Positions 1 to 9,187 of a DNA stretch of 64,000 nucleotides are shown one piece after another. The stretch's first letter is position 1, and each line of letters starts with the position of its first letter. The stretch covers positions 2,357 through 66,356 of the forward strand of contig JAUNEN010000002.1 in the NCBI GenBank assembly GCA_030525525.1, written 5' to 3'. Origin of the DNA: Erysipelotrichaceae bacterium. GTDB taxonomy: Bacteria; Bacillota_I; Bacilli_A; Erysipelotrichales; Erysipelotrichaceae. Position numbers and translations under genes: made by a program. The notes beneath the pieces are model-generated. The model searched no databases. It was not told the origin of the DNA and saw only the letters and a list, made by a program, of their open reading frames with translations.

Positions 1-3000
1 GAAGTGTATGGCAGTGGGAAGCAGACGCAAGACGTCCTCTCTCCTATGATGACTATGAAGCAGGCGTTGTCTATGAAGAAAATACAGACTTCCCTGAAAC
101 AGATGCCAAGTGGCAGGCTACATTCACATACAAGGGTGAAGCAGAAACAGTCGCTCTGACCGGTGCATTCCAGTACTGGACAGAAGAAGACGCAGCTGCT
201 TATGTAGCAGGCAATACAGAAGGCCTCACAGTCAAGACTCCGTTTGAGTACAAAGAAGGCATGATGCAGACAGGTTACAACCCGCTCGGCGACATGGTTT
301 CCATTGAACTCACAGAAGTAGCTCACAATGTATGGCAGGCAGTCGTACCGCTGGCAAGCGGCGAATACTACTATGACTATGTAGTCGACGGCACAACCAT
401 GCAGGATCCGGCAAACAGATCTGTTGCCAACCCGGCAAACGGACATGATTCCGGACACTCCCTGATCTGGATCGGCGAATACGGCGAAACAGATACACTG
501 ATCGGTCAGGAATATGTATTGCCGAGAACTGACATGAAGGGAACATATGAATTCGTTCCTTACATCGCAGCAAGCGGAAATACATCCTACGTCACAGTCT
601 ATCTGCCTTACGGATATGATCCGGCTAAGACATACAAGACACTTTATATCTCACACGGCGGCGGCGGTAACGAAGTTGAATGGCACTTCATCGGTGCAGT
701 AGACAACATCTTCGATAACCTGATCGCAGAAGGACTTGTGGATGAAACAATCGTTGTTTCCCCGACATTCTCAGGCGTCGGCGACTATACAACGAACCTG
801 CTCAACAACATCATCCCGCTGATTGAGAGCAAATACTCTGTATCCACAGATGCACGCGACAGAGCAATGTGCGGACTCTCCGCAGGCTCAAGCCGTTCAC
901 AGCAGGTCTACCAGAAGGCAGCAGGCGAATTCGGTTACTTCGGTTTCTGGAGCGCAGCTTCCAACTATGATGTCGCAGCAGTCGCAAACAACGACTACCC
1001 GACAATCCTGATGGGACCTGGTTACTTCGACTTTGCTTACAAAGGATATGCAGGTCTCAAGTCCAGATTTGACGCAGCAGGCGTTCCTTATATCTATAAA
1101 GAATTCCGCGGTGCTCATGACTGGGGTGTCTGGAGAGAAGCTTTGACGATGTTTGCCAAGGATATCCTCTGGAAAGACGAGAAGCTCCCGAATCCGGAAA
1201 CAGTTCCGCTGGGAGACATCCCGTTCGAACTCGAAGCTCATGTCTATGACTATGGTGAAGCAATCAACAAAGTCACAATCGATCTCAATGACCAGGGAAT
1301 CGATACAGGCTATCTGAACAAGGGCTCCTTCAAGGTTGTTGCAAACGGTACATACGTCAACAACCGCGGTGTTGTTACAACAGCATATGAAGGTGTCGAA
1401 AGACAGGTAGAAGCAGTTTCAATCGAAGACGGAATCGCTACAATCGATCTCGTTACAGCATTTGGCAACGCAGGCGAAGGCACTCTGCAGTATGCAGGCG
1501 GCAGAAACCTCTCGATCGCAGTTGCATATGAAGTTACATTTGTCGGCGATGTTACACTCGAAGACGGCACAACCGCTGATCCTCGTCAGTTCACATTCGT
1601 ACAGCAGGGCAACTTCTCCGATCCTGAAGTTGACGCATTCGAATACGGCGAGACAGACGGTCTGCCTTACAGATTCTGGATCCCTGAAAACTATGACGAC
1701 GGCGAAGCTCATCCGTTATTACTCTGGTTACATGGTGCAGGTGAAAGCGGAAACGCTAACGAAGCACAGATCAGAGCGAACCGCGGTGCCCTCGGCTGGG
1801 TCACAGACGAAGCACAGGAAATCTTCGGCGGCGCATTCGTCCTCGCTCCTGAAACAGCAAGCGGCTGGAACAACGCTGACGTTGCAAAGGTCATCGAAAC
1901 AATCGAAAAGATCTCCGCAGAATACAATGTCGATCAGGACAGAATCCATGTTGCAGGCTGCTCAATGGGTGGTGGCGGAACGGTCCGCATCGCAACAACA
2001 TATCCGGATGTCTGGGCAACGGTAGTTCCGATCTGCGCAGCAGCAAATGCAAACACATATCCGGATCAGCTGTTACTCGACACAATGGGCTTCCAGAATG
2101 TATTCTTCATCCATGCAGAAAACGACACAACAGTCAGACCTGCAGGAAGCTCCATCAGAATGCATGATGTTCTCCCGAACAGTGAATTCAATCTTTATCC
2201 GAACGTTCAGGTAGACGGAATTGATTATCCGGGCCACTGGAGCTGGATCTACTTCGGCCGCAATGAAGCAACAGCAGCTGACGGCAGAAGTGTATGGCAG
2301 TGGGAAGCAGACGCAAGACGTCCTCTCTCCTATGATGACTACGAAGCAGGCATCGAAATCGCTGAAAACACAGACTTCCCTGAGTCCGAAGCAAACTATC
2401 AGGTTACATTCACATACAAGGGTGAAGCTGAAGAAGTCAAGATCACAGGTGCTTTCCAGTACTGGACAAGACGTGATGCGGAAGACTATGTAAATGGCAA
2501 CAGAGACAGATTAAGAGTCAAGACTCCTTACGAATATAAGGAAGGCATGATCCAGACCGGCTACAACCCGATCGGTGACATGGTCGCTCTTGAAGCTGAA
2601 GAAGTTGCAAATGATGTATGGCAGGTTGTCGTACCTCTGCATGCAGGCGAATACTACTATGACTATGTCGTAGACGGTACAACAATGCAGGATCCGGCAA
2701 ACAGATCTGTAGCTAACCCGAACAACGGCAATGACTCCGGTCATTCACTGCTCTGGGTCGGTGAATACGGCGATACAAATACGCTGGCTGATCAGGAATA
2801 TGTATTACCGAGAACAGACGAGAAGAAGGGTACATATGAATTCGTTCCTTATACAACAAATAACGGACAGGATCATTATGTAACAGTCTATCTGCCTTAC
2901 GGCTATGATGAATCCAAGACATACAAGACCCTCTACATCTCTCACGGTGCAGGCGGAAATGAAGTTGAGTGGCACTTCATCGGTGCGACTGACAACATCT

Positions 3001-6000
3001 TCGACAACCTGATCGCAGAAGGTCTCGTAGACGAAACAATCGTTGTTTCCACAAACTTCAACGGTGTCAGAGATTACGCAGGCAACCTCGTTGATGTCGT
3101 CATTCCTCTCATTGAAAGCAGATACTCTGTATCCACAGATGCACGCGACAGAGCAATGTGCGGTCTCTCCGCAGGCTCCAGCCGTTCACAGCAGGTCTAT
3201 CAGAGATATGCAGGTCTGTTCGGATACTTCGGATTCTGGTCTGCAGCAAGCAACTTCAATGTAGCGGCAGTCAAGAACAACACTTACCCGACAATCATGT
3301 TCGGTGCAGGTCCGTTCGACTTCGCTTATGCAGGATATGCAGGACTCAGACAGAGATTCGATGCAGCCGGCGTTCCTTACAGCTACCATGAATTCGACGG
3401 TGCTCATGACTGGGGTGTCTGGAGACAGGCTCTCACACTCTTCGCAAGAGATTACCTCTGGGAAGACACAGACAAACCGGCAAATCCGGCAGACGGATAT
3501 GAAGCAGGTGTTGAAGTCACAGAAAATCCTGATACAGAATCCAACAGCGGAAATATCGCTACCTTCACATTCAAGACTGATGAAGATTATGAGAAAGTAA
3601 CCGTATTCGGCGGCTTCCAGTTCTTCACAGCTGAAGAAGGCGACAAGTACCTCGCAGGCGAAAGAGAAGGCCTGAGTGCCAAGGATGCATTCGCAGCTGC
3701 AGAAGCTGAAGAAGTCATGTATCCGTACGGCTACAGCCCTGTTGACACTCCTGCACAGTTCGAATATGAACTGACAGAAATCACAGACGGTGTATGGCAG
3801 ACAAGCCTGCCGCTGCCGAGCGATCAGTACTTCTACGCTTACAATGTTTACAAAGATGGTGTCGCAACCAAGGTTGAAGATCCGGCAAATCCGTATACTC
3901 TCAACCCGGTCAACGGCAATAACTCCGGCTGGTGCGTATTCTACGCAGGCACACCTGAAACAGCTCTCGAGAATATGGATCTCACATTCCCGAGAACAGA
4001 CGATAAGGTCGGAACATACGAGTATGTACCGTATACAAATATCAGAGGACAGGAGACATCAGTCGTAGTCTATCTGCCTTACGGATATGATGCATCCAAG
4101 ACATACCCGACACTCTACATCTCTCATGGCGGTGGCGGAAACGAAATGGATTGGCCGACAGTCGGCGCAGTCAAGAACATCTTCGACAACGCAATCGCAG
4201 GCGGATATGTTGAACCGACAATCGTTGTTTCAATGAACAATACAGAACTCGGATGGAACTATCCGCAGATTCTTGCGAACCTGACAGATATTCTGTTCCC
4301 GATGATGGAAGAGAAGTACAATGCAAGCCCGAACGCTGCTGACCGTGCATTCTCCGGTCTCTCAATGGGCGGACTTACAACAACTTATCTCTACCGCAAC
4401 GCAGCAGACAAGTTCGGATACTTCGGTATCTGGTCTGCAACTCAGGTATTCGATGTATCAGAAGTTCCGTTCAACGACTATCCGACAGTCATGCTCGGTG
4501 CCGGTGACATGGACTTCGGTAACGGCGCATATCCTGGCTTAATCGCCAAGGCTGCAGAAGCAGGCTTCGACTGGTCCGATGATATGTACTATGTACATGA
4601 CGGCCACAACTGGTATGCATGGCCTCAGCTGCTTGAAATCTTCGCTAAGGACTACCTCTGGAGCGATGAAGACAAGCCGGCAACAGCTGCCGATGCAGTT
4701 GAAGCAGGTGTTGAAGTCACAGAAAATCCTGATACAGAATCCAACAGCGGAAATATCGCTACCTTCACATTCAAGACTGATGAAGATTATGAGAAAGTAA
4801 CCGTATTCGGCGGCTTCCAGTTCTTCACAGCTGAAGAAGGCGACAAGTACCTCGCAGGCGAAAGAGAAGGCCTGAGTGCCAAGGATGCATTCGCAGCTGC
4901 AGAAGCTGAAGAAGTCATGTATCCGTACGGCTACAGCCCTGTTGACACTCCTGCACAGTTCGAATATGAACTGACAGAAATCACAGACGGTGTATGGCAG
5001 ACAAGCCTGCCGCTGCCGAGCGATCAGTACTTCTACGCTTACAATGTTTACAAAGATGGTGTCGCAACCAAGGTTGAAGATCCGGCAAATCCGTATACTC
5101 TCAACCCGGTCAACGGCAATAACTCCGGCTGGTGCGTATTCTACGCAGGCACACCTGAAACAGCTCTCGAGAATATGGATCTCACATTCCCGAGAACAGA
5201 CGATAAGGTCGGAACATACGAGTATGTACCGTATACAAATATCAGAGGACAGGAGACATCAGTCGTAGTCTATCTGCCTTACGGATATGATGCATCCAAG
5301 ACATACCCGACACTCTACATCTCTCATGGCGGTGGCGGAAACGAAATGGATTGGCCGACAGTCGGCGCAGTCAAGAACATCTTCGACAACGCAATCGCAG
5401 GCGGATATGTTGAACCGACAATCGTTGTTTCAATGAACAATACAGAACTCGGATGGAACTATCCGCAGATTCTTGCGAACCTGACAGATATTCTGTTCCC
5501 GATGATGGAAGAGAAGTACAATGCAAGCCCGAACGCTGCTGACCGTGCATTCTCCGGTCTCTCAATGGGCGGACTTACAACAACTTATCTCTACCGCAAC
5601 GCAGCAGACAAGTTCGGATACTTCGGTATCTGGTCTGCAACACAGGTCTTCGATGTATCGAAGGTTGACTTCAATGATTATCCGACAGTTATGCTCGGTG
5701 CCGGTGACATGGACTTCGGTAACGGCGCATATCCGGGACTGATTGAGAAAGCTGCAGAAGCAGGTCTCGACTGGTCCGATGATATGTACTATGTACATGA
5801 CGGCCACAACTGGTACGCATGGCCTCAGCTGCTTGAAATCTTCGCTAAGGACTACCTCTGGAGCGATCATGACAAGCCGGCAGAAGCACCGATCCCTGAC
5901 ACAAGCGGCTACAAGGCAGGTGTCGAGTATGCTGAAAACACAGACTTCCCTGAATCCGATGCGAAGTGGCAGGCAACCTTCACTTACAAGGGTGAAGCAG

Positions 6001-7592
6001 ACTCCGTCGCACTGACAGGTGCATTCCAGTACTGGACAAGAGAAGACATGGAGAACTACAAGAACGGCAATACCGAAGGTCTCACAGTCAAGACTCCGTA
6101 CGAGTACAAGGAAGGCATGGTCCAGACAGGCTACAACCCGTTAGGCGATATGGTTACAATCCAGCTCGAAAAGGTTGACTATAACGTATGGCAGGCAGTA
6201 GTACCTCTGGCAAGCGGTGAATACTATTACGACTATGTCGTTGATGGTGTCACAATGCAGGATCCGGCAAATCCGAGCGTCGCTAACCCGGCAAACGGAC
6301 ATGACTCCGGACATTCACTCATCTGGATTGGTGAATATGGCGCAGATGACGTTCTCGAAGGTCAGGAATATGTACTGCCGAGAGCTGATCAGAAGGGAAC
6401 ATTCGAATTCGTTCCTTACATCGCAGCAAACGGCTCTACAAGCTATGTCACAGTCTACAAGCCTTACGGCTATGATGAATCCAAGACATACAAGACCCTC
6501 TACATCTCTCACGGTGCAGGCGGAAATGAAGTTGAGTGGCACTTCATCGGTGCGACTGACAACATCTTCGACAACCTGATCGCAGAAGGTCTCGTAGACG
6601 AAACAATCGTTGTTTCAACAAATGCATACGGTGTCGGCAACTATGTCACCAACCTCTGGGATAAGGTAGTACCGCTGATCGAAAAACTGTACCCTGTCTC
6701 CAAAGAACCTGGCGACAGAGCAATGGCAGGTCTGTCCATGGGCTCCATGTACGCACAGAATGTATACCGCGAACACGCAGGTGACTTCGGTTACTTCGGA
6801 TTCTGGTCTGCAGCAAGCAACTACGATGTAAACGCAATTGAGAACAAAGACTTCCCGACCATCATGATGGGCGCAGGTCCGTTCGACTTCGCTTACAACG
6901 GATATGCAGGACTGAAGGAAAGATTCGATGCAGCAGGTGTCGGCTACAAGTGGTATGAATTCAACGGCGCACATGACTGGGGTGTATGGAGAGCTGCAGT
7001 CACGGCATTCGCAAAGGATATCCTCTGGAAAGAAGACAAGTCGAAGTTCGAATTCGATGATGTCAAGGATCCTGAGAGATACTTCTATGATCCTGTTTAC
7101 TGGGCTTACAACCATAAGCCTGTACAGATCACAACCGGAACAAGCCCGAACCTGTTCTCACCGGATGACAATGTCACCAGAGGACAGATGGTAACCTTCC
7201 TGTGGAGACTCGCAGGACAGCCTGAAGCAAGTGCACCGAGCACATTCGAAGATGTCGATCAGACAAGATACTATGCAGACGCAATCGCATGGGCTGCTGA
7301 AAATGACATCACAACCGGATATGCAGGCACGAACAAGTTCGGACCGGATGACAACTGTACAAGAGAACAGATCGTCACCTTCCTGTGGAGATATGCAGGC
7401 GAGCCGAAACCGGGCACAGTCGCTGACTTCACAGATACGAAGGCAGGTGCTTACTACCTCGATGCAGTCTCATGGGCAGCCGAAAATGAAATCACTGTCG
7501 GTCTCAATGACGGTACAGGCAGATTCGGTGTCGGCCAGAGCTGCACAAGAGCTATGACAGTCACCTTCCTCTACAGATTCGCTGATGAATAA
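1..7592 (+). CDS. Giant secreted multi-esterase with three C-terminal SLH domains (5'-partial)
   Basis: The reading frame is open from base 3, so the true start lies upstream; the first codons read SVWQWEADARRPLSYDDYEAG, which recurs at about 2290 as the end of an esterase module. Visible order by base: E-set/glycogen-binding-like domain and esterase-D-like (PF00756 type) module (about 60-1190); Ig-like plus PHB-depolymerase/carboxylesterase-like module (1200-2335, nucleophile in GCSMGG, then HAENDTT and PGHWSW); four more E-set/esterase modules (2340-3480, 3500-4680, 4700-5880, 5900-7040); three SLH domains (7050-7592). Esterase nucleophiles sit in GLSAGS or GLSMGG/GLSMGS, and the probable catalytic His in GAHDWGVW or DGHNWYAW. 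It probably removes acyl or feruloyl groups from plant or host glycans while anchored on the cell surface; the substrate is inference. Codon choice is strongly biased, like that of the ribosomal genes, suggesting high expression. Confidence 0.85.
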   Translation, partial: SVWQWEADARRPLSYDDYEAGVVYEENTDFPETDAKWQATFTYKGEAETVALTGAFQYWTEEDAAAYVAGNTEGLTVKTPFEYKEGMMQTGYNPLGDMVSIELTEVAHNVWQAVVPLASGEYYYDYVVDGTTMQDPANRSVANPANGHDSGHSLIWIGEYGETDTLIGQEYVLPRTDMKGTYEFVPYIAASGNTSYVTVYLPYGYDPAKTYKTLYISHGGGGNEVEWHFIGAVDNIFDNLIAEGLVDETIVVSPTFSGVGDYTTNLLNNIIPLIESKYSVSTDARDRAMCGLSAGSSRSQQVYQKAAGEFGYFGFWSAASNYDVAAVANNDYPTILMGPGYFDFAYKGYAGLKSRFDAAGVPYIYKEFRGAHDWGVWREALTMFAKDILWKDEKLPNPETVPLGDIPFELEAHVYDYGEAINKVTIDLNDQGIDTGYLNKGSFKVVANGTYVNNRGVVTTAYEGVERQVEAVSIEDGIATIDLVTAFGNAGEGTLQYAGGRNLSIAVAYEVTFVGDVTLEDGTTADPRQFTFVQQGNFSDPEVDAFEYGETDGLPYRFWIPENYDDGEAHPLLLWLHGAGESGNANEAQIRANRGALGWVTDEAQEIFGGAFVLAPETASGWNNADVAKVIETIEKISAEYNVDQDRIHVAGCSMGGGGTVRIATTYPDVWATVVPICAAANANTYPDQLLLDTMGFQNVFFIHAENDTTVRPAGSSIRMHDVLPNSEFNLYPNVQVDGIDYPGHWSWIYFGRNEATAADGRSVWQWEADARRPLSYDDYEAGIEIAENTDFPESEANYQVTFTYKGEAEEVKITGAFQYWTRRDAEDYVNGNRDRLRVKTPYEYKEGMIQTGYNPIGDMVALEAEEVANDVWQVVVPLHAGEYYYDYVVDGTTMQDPANRSVANPNNGNDSGHSLLWVGEYGDTNTLADQEYVLPRTDEKKGTYEFVPYTTNNGQDHYVTVYLPYGYDESKTYKTLYISHGAGGNEVEWHFIGATDNIFDNLIAEGLVDETIVVSTNFNGVRDYAGNLVDVVIPLIESRYSVSTDARDRAMCGLSAGSSRSQQVYQRYAGLFGYFGFWSAASNFNVAAVKNNTYPTIMFGAGPFDFAYAGYAGLRQRFDAAGVPYSYHEFDGAHDWGVWRQALTLFARDYLWEDTDKPANPADGYEAGVEVTENPDTESNSGNIATFTFKTDEDYEKVTVFGGFQFFTAEEGDKYLAGEREGLSAKDAFAAAEAEEVMYPYGYSPVDTPAQFEYELTEITDGVWQTSLPLPSDQYFYAYNVYKDGVATKVEDPANPYTLNPVNGNNSGWCVFYAGTPETALENMDLTFPRTDDKVGTYEYVPYTNIRGQETSVVVYLPYGYDASKTYPTLYISHGGGGNEMDWPTVGAVKNIFDNAIAGGYVEPTIVVSMNNTELGWNYPQILANLTDILFPMMEEKYNASPNAADRAFSGLSMGGLTTTYLYRNAADKFGYFGIWSATQVFDVSEVPFNDYPTVMLGAGDMDFGNGAYPGLIAKAAEAGFDWSDDMYYVHDGHNWYAWPQLLEIFAKDYLWSDEDKPATAADAVEAGVEVTENPDTESNSGNIATFTFKTDEDYEKVTVFGGFQFFTAEEGDKYLAGEREGLSAKDAFAAAEAEEVMYPYGYSPVDTPAQFEYELTEITDGVWQTSLPLPSDQYFYAYNVYKDGVATKVEDPANPYTLNPVNGNNSGWCVFYAGTPETALENMDLTFPRTDDKVGTYEYVPYTNIRGQETSVVVYLPYGYDASKTYPTLYISHGGGGNEMDWPTVGAVKNIFDNAIAGGYVEPTIVVSMNNTELGWNYPQILANLTDILFPMMEEKYNASPNAADRAFSGLSMGGLTTTYLYRNAADKFGYFGIWSATQVFDVSKVDFNDYPTVMLGAGDMDFGNGAYPGLIEKAAEAGLDWSDDMYYVHDGHNWYAWPQLLEIFAKDYLWSDHDKPAEAPIPDTSGYKAGVEYAENTDFPESDAKWQATFTYKGEADSVALTGAFQYWTREDMENYKNGNTEGLTVKTPYEYKEGMVQTGYNPLGDMVTIQLEKVDYNVWQAVVPLASGEYYYDYVVDGVTMQDPANPSVANPANGHDSGHSLIWIGEYGADDVLEGQEYVLPRADQKGTFEFVPYIAANGSTSYVTVYKPYGYDESKTYKTLYISHGAGGNEVEWHFIGATDNIFDNLIAEGLVDETIVVSTNAYGVGNYVTNLWDKVVPLIEKLYPVSKEPGDRAMAGLSMGSMYAQNVYREHAGDFGYFGFWSAASNYDVNAIENKDFPTIMMGAGPFDFAYNGYAGLKERFDAAGVGYKWYEFNGAHDWGVWRAAVTAFAKDILWKEDKSKFEFDDVKDPERYFYDPVYWAYNHKPVQITTGTSPNLFSPDDNVTRGQMVTFLWRLAGQPEASAPSTFEDVDQTRYYADAIAWAAENDITTGYAGTNKFGPDDNCTREQIVTFLWRYAGEPKPGTVADFTDTKAGAYYLDAVSWAAENEITVGLNDGTGRFGVGQSCTRAMTVTFLYRFADE
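2894..3049 (+). repeat. 156-bp segment identical to 6461-6616
   Basis: Bases 2894-3049 and 6461-6616 are identical although the surrounding modules (second and fifth esterase units) differ clearly. It encodes the start of the esterase fold, from PYGYDESKTYKTLYISHG to the IVVS strand. The sharp edges indicate a short gene-conversion tract. Confidence 0.9.
3500..5641 (+). repeat. Perfect 942-bp direct repeat (3500-4441 = 4700-5641)
   Basis: Compared line by line at an offset of exactly 1200 bases, positions 3500-4441 and 4700-5641 are identical. The first differences are at 3499/4699 and 4442/5642; similarity continues with scattered silent and coding changes to about 5880. The repeat covers one E-set domain and most of its esterase domain. 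This points to recent duplication or gene conversion inside the gene, or possibly to an assembly artefact. Confidence 0.95.
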
Positions 7593-7626
7593 TTCAGAGT
7601 TTCTGAAGCATTGACGCATCATAAGT

Positions 7627-7670
7627 AAAGAAGGGAAGCTGCACTCAACAGCTGCAGCTTCCCTTTCTTT
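7627..7670. terminator. Rho-independent terminator after the esterase gene
   Basis: A long stem (AAGGGAAGCTGCA at about 7631-7643 pairing with TGCAGCTTCCCTT at 7653-7665) with a 9-base loop is flanked by A-rich and T-rich tracts, so it may work in both directions. It begins about 35 bases after the esterase stop codon. Confidence 0.85.
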
Positions 7671-7672
7671 AT

Positions 7673-7694
7673 AAAAAAAGCCGGTTATACCGGC
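7673..7694 (-). terminator. Terminator of the RpiR-family gene
   Basis: On the minus strand, GCCGG/CCGGC (7680-7684 and 7690-7694) with loop TATAA is followed by a T7 tract (7673-7679). It lies directly behind the stop codon of the minus-strand regulator. Confidence 0.8.
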
Positions 7695-7697
7695 GCA

Positions 7698-8489
7698 TCA
7701 GGCATTGCAGATCAGAGCTTTCGGGTCTGTGATCCACTCTTCGGCGGCAGCGATGCACAGCTGCACAAAGAAGAGTTCTGCCGCATTTTTCAGTTCAAGT
7801 CTGTTGACAGGTGCCTTGAAATCAATGACCCGTGTATCAGCCTGTCGGTTCTGATCATCGCTCTGCAGATACAGATGTCTTCCTGCACAGTTGATCAATG
7901 TGGTGCTGATCTGCTGGAAACTGTTGATTGTATAAATCAGTTCGCTGTATTTGATATAAGGAAACAGGAAGATGATCAGATCATCATCGGTGAGGTTTCT
8001 TAACTGCTGATCATATCTTGCGACAGAAGCGGTGATGATATAGCGGTTGGGAATCCTGCGATGCCATAAAAGAGCGGACAGAGAATCAGCGCATTCACGG
8101 AGATTCTTGGGCCCTATAAACAGAATATTGCGGCTGACACTCATCTCATCGACTACCCGCTTCAGGGAATTCGGCGAAACACGTTCGATTCGTCTGGAGG
8201 CGTGGGAAACATATGTTTTATGATCCTGGATGAATCTGGATGCGGAAATCGAATTCATGCCGAGCTCGGTATTCAGAGCTCTTAAAAACAGCGGATATCC
8301 GCCGTTTAAGCGGCTGCGCGAAAAAAACGATGCGGCAGAAGACTTGGGGATATTCAGATGTTTTGCAATGTCATTGATCGAATATTGATTCAGATCATAA
8401 AGATTCAGCAGAATGAATTCACTGACCATATAATCCAGCGATCCTTCCGGTGAGTCTTCGAAAATTTTATAAATGTTTTCCAGTAACAT
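7698..8489 (-). CDS. MurR/RpiR-family transcriptional regulator
   Basis: 263 residues. The N-terminal part (about 1-75) reads as an RpiR-type helix-turn-helix: the SINDIAKHLNIPKSSAASFFSR stretch has the usual spacing of recognition helices. Residues about 110-240 look like a SIS sugar-phosphate-binding domain (NILFIGPKNLRECADSLSALL, then DDLIIFLFPY). Such regulators sense phosphosugars. It is transcribed away from the small lipoprotein gene, and the gap between them holds a 16-bp palindrome that could be its operator. No sugar catabolic genes adjoin it, so the inducer cannot be guessed. The similarity is weaker in the SIS half than in the HTH half. Confidence 0.75.
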   Translation of the reverse strand: MLLENIYKIFEDSPEGSLDYMVSEFILLNLYDLNQYSINDIAKHLNIPKSSAASFFSRSRLNGGYPLFLRALNTELGMNSISASRFIQDHKTYVSHASRRIERVSPNSLKRVVDEMSVSRNILFIGPKNLRECADSLSALLWHRRIPNRYIITASVARYDQQLRNLTDDDLIIFLFPYIKYSELIYTINSFQQISTTLINCAGRHLYLQSDDQNRQADTRVIDFKAPVNRLELKNAAELFFVQLCIAAAEEWITDPKALICNA

Positions 8490-8557
8490 AATCAGGTTTT
8501 ACCCTTCAGATCATTCTGAAGTCATTCTAATTTAGGAAAACAACTTTCTCAATTCAT

Positions 8558-8573
8558 ATGCTTTTAAAAGCAT
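8558..8573. promoter_or_regulatory. 16-bp perfect palindrome, candidate operator
   Basis: ATGCTTTTAAAAGCAT is perfectly self-complementary and lies in the divergent gap between the RpiR-type regulator and the lipoprotein gene. The position fits an operator of the regulator; binding is inference. Confidence 0.45.
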
Positions 8574-8589
8574 TCTGAACACACTGCAG

Positions 8590-8608
8590 TTTTTACGTTC
8601 TGTAAAAA
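8590..8608. promoter_or_regulatory. Inverted repeat TTTTTAC-N5-GTAAAAA
   Basis: Seven-base perfect arms with a five-base spacer, ending 13 bases before the GGAG ribosome binding site of the lipoprotein gene. It could be a second half of a regulatory region or a weak hairpin in the leader. Confidence 0.35.
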
Positions 8609-8631
8609 ATCCGATAGAAATGGAGAAAAGT

Positions 8632-8997
8632 ATGAAACACATGATCAGAAAGTTATTCGGCCTTTGTCTGTCATTCCTCATTGCATTGACACTTGCCGGA
8701 TGTGCACAGGCAGCCAAACCTGCGGACTATCCGGGTGAATACACACTGACCGGAATGAAATATGCCGACGGTCAGGAAATGGAAGACTTCGGAGATCTCG
8801 GCATGGCCGGTAAGATGGTGCTGAATGAAGACGGAACCGGCTATTATGAAGTCTTCGGGGCAAGAAGCGATCTGACTTATGATATTGAAAATAAGATGAT
8901 CGCAAGCAATGGAAATGAATCTGAATTCACATATGAAAAGGATGTGCTTTCCGTTTCGCTGGACGGTACATTCATCTATGAATTCCAGAAGAACTGA
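8632..8997 (+). CDS. Small secreted lipoprotein
   Basis: 121 residues from ATG 8632, chosen because GGAG (8622-8625) lies six bases before it; an in-frame ATG at 8620 has no such site. The N-terminus MKHMIRKLFGLCLSFLIALT ends in the lipobox LAGC, so the mature protein should be lipidated on Cys and held on the outer face of the membrane. The remainder (about 95 residues) has a YTLTGMKYADGQEME segment and short beta-rich stretches such as GTGYYEVFG and LSVSLDGTFIYEF, typical of small lipocalin-like or META-like lipoproteins. No family is recognised with confidence. It is a single-gene unit followed by a terminator. Confidence 0.8.
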   Translation: MKHMIRKLFGLCLSFLIALTLAGCAQAAKPADYPGEYTLTGMKYADGQEMEDFGDLGMAGKMVLNEDGTGYYEVFGARSDLTYDIENKMIASNGNESEFTYEKDVLSVSLDGTFIYEFQKN

Positions 8998-9050
8998 GCG
9001 TGTGAAAAAGACAGTCCCGTAAAAACTGTCAGTCGTATTGAATCATGTGC

Positions 9051-9087
9051 AAAGCAGAACAGAATGACTGTCTGTTTTGCTTTTTTT
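9051..9087 (+). terminator. Terminator after the lipoprotein gene
   Basis: AAAGCAGAACAG (9051-9062) pairs with CTGTTTTGCTTT (9072-9083) with one G-U pair, followed by T residues to 9087. Confidence 0.8.
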
Positions 9088-9187
9088 GGAACCAAATCAA
9101 ACGTGTGAGTCTGCGGGGTGATAATATGCTATCATTCACTTACAGACAGAAAATGACACAATCATCCAAGGGAAGGAGGAATCTGAT

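Noticed and set aside
310-7115. Many long open frames on the opposite strand and in other frames within the esterase gene
   Set aside because: They are shadows of a codon-biased, repetitive gene: no ribosome binding sites, no recognisable domains, and they repeat exactly where the gene repeats.
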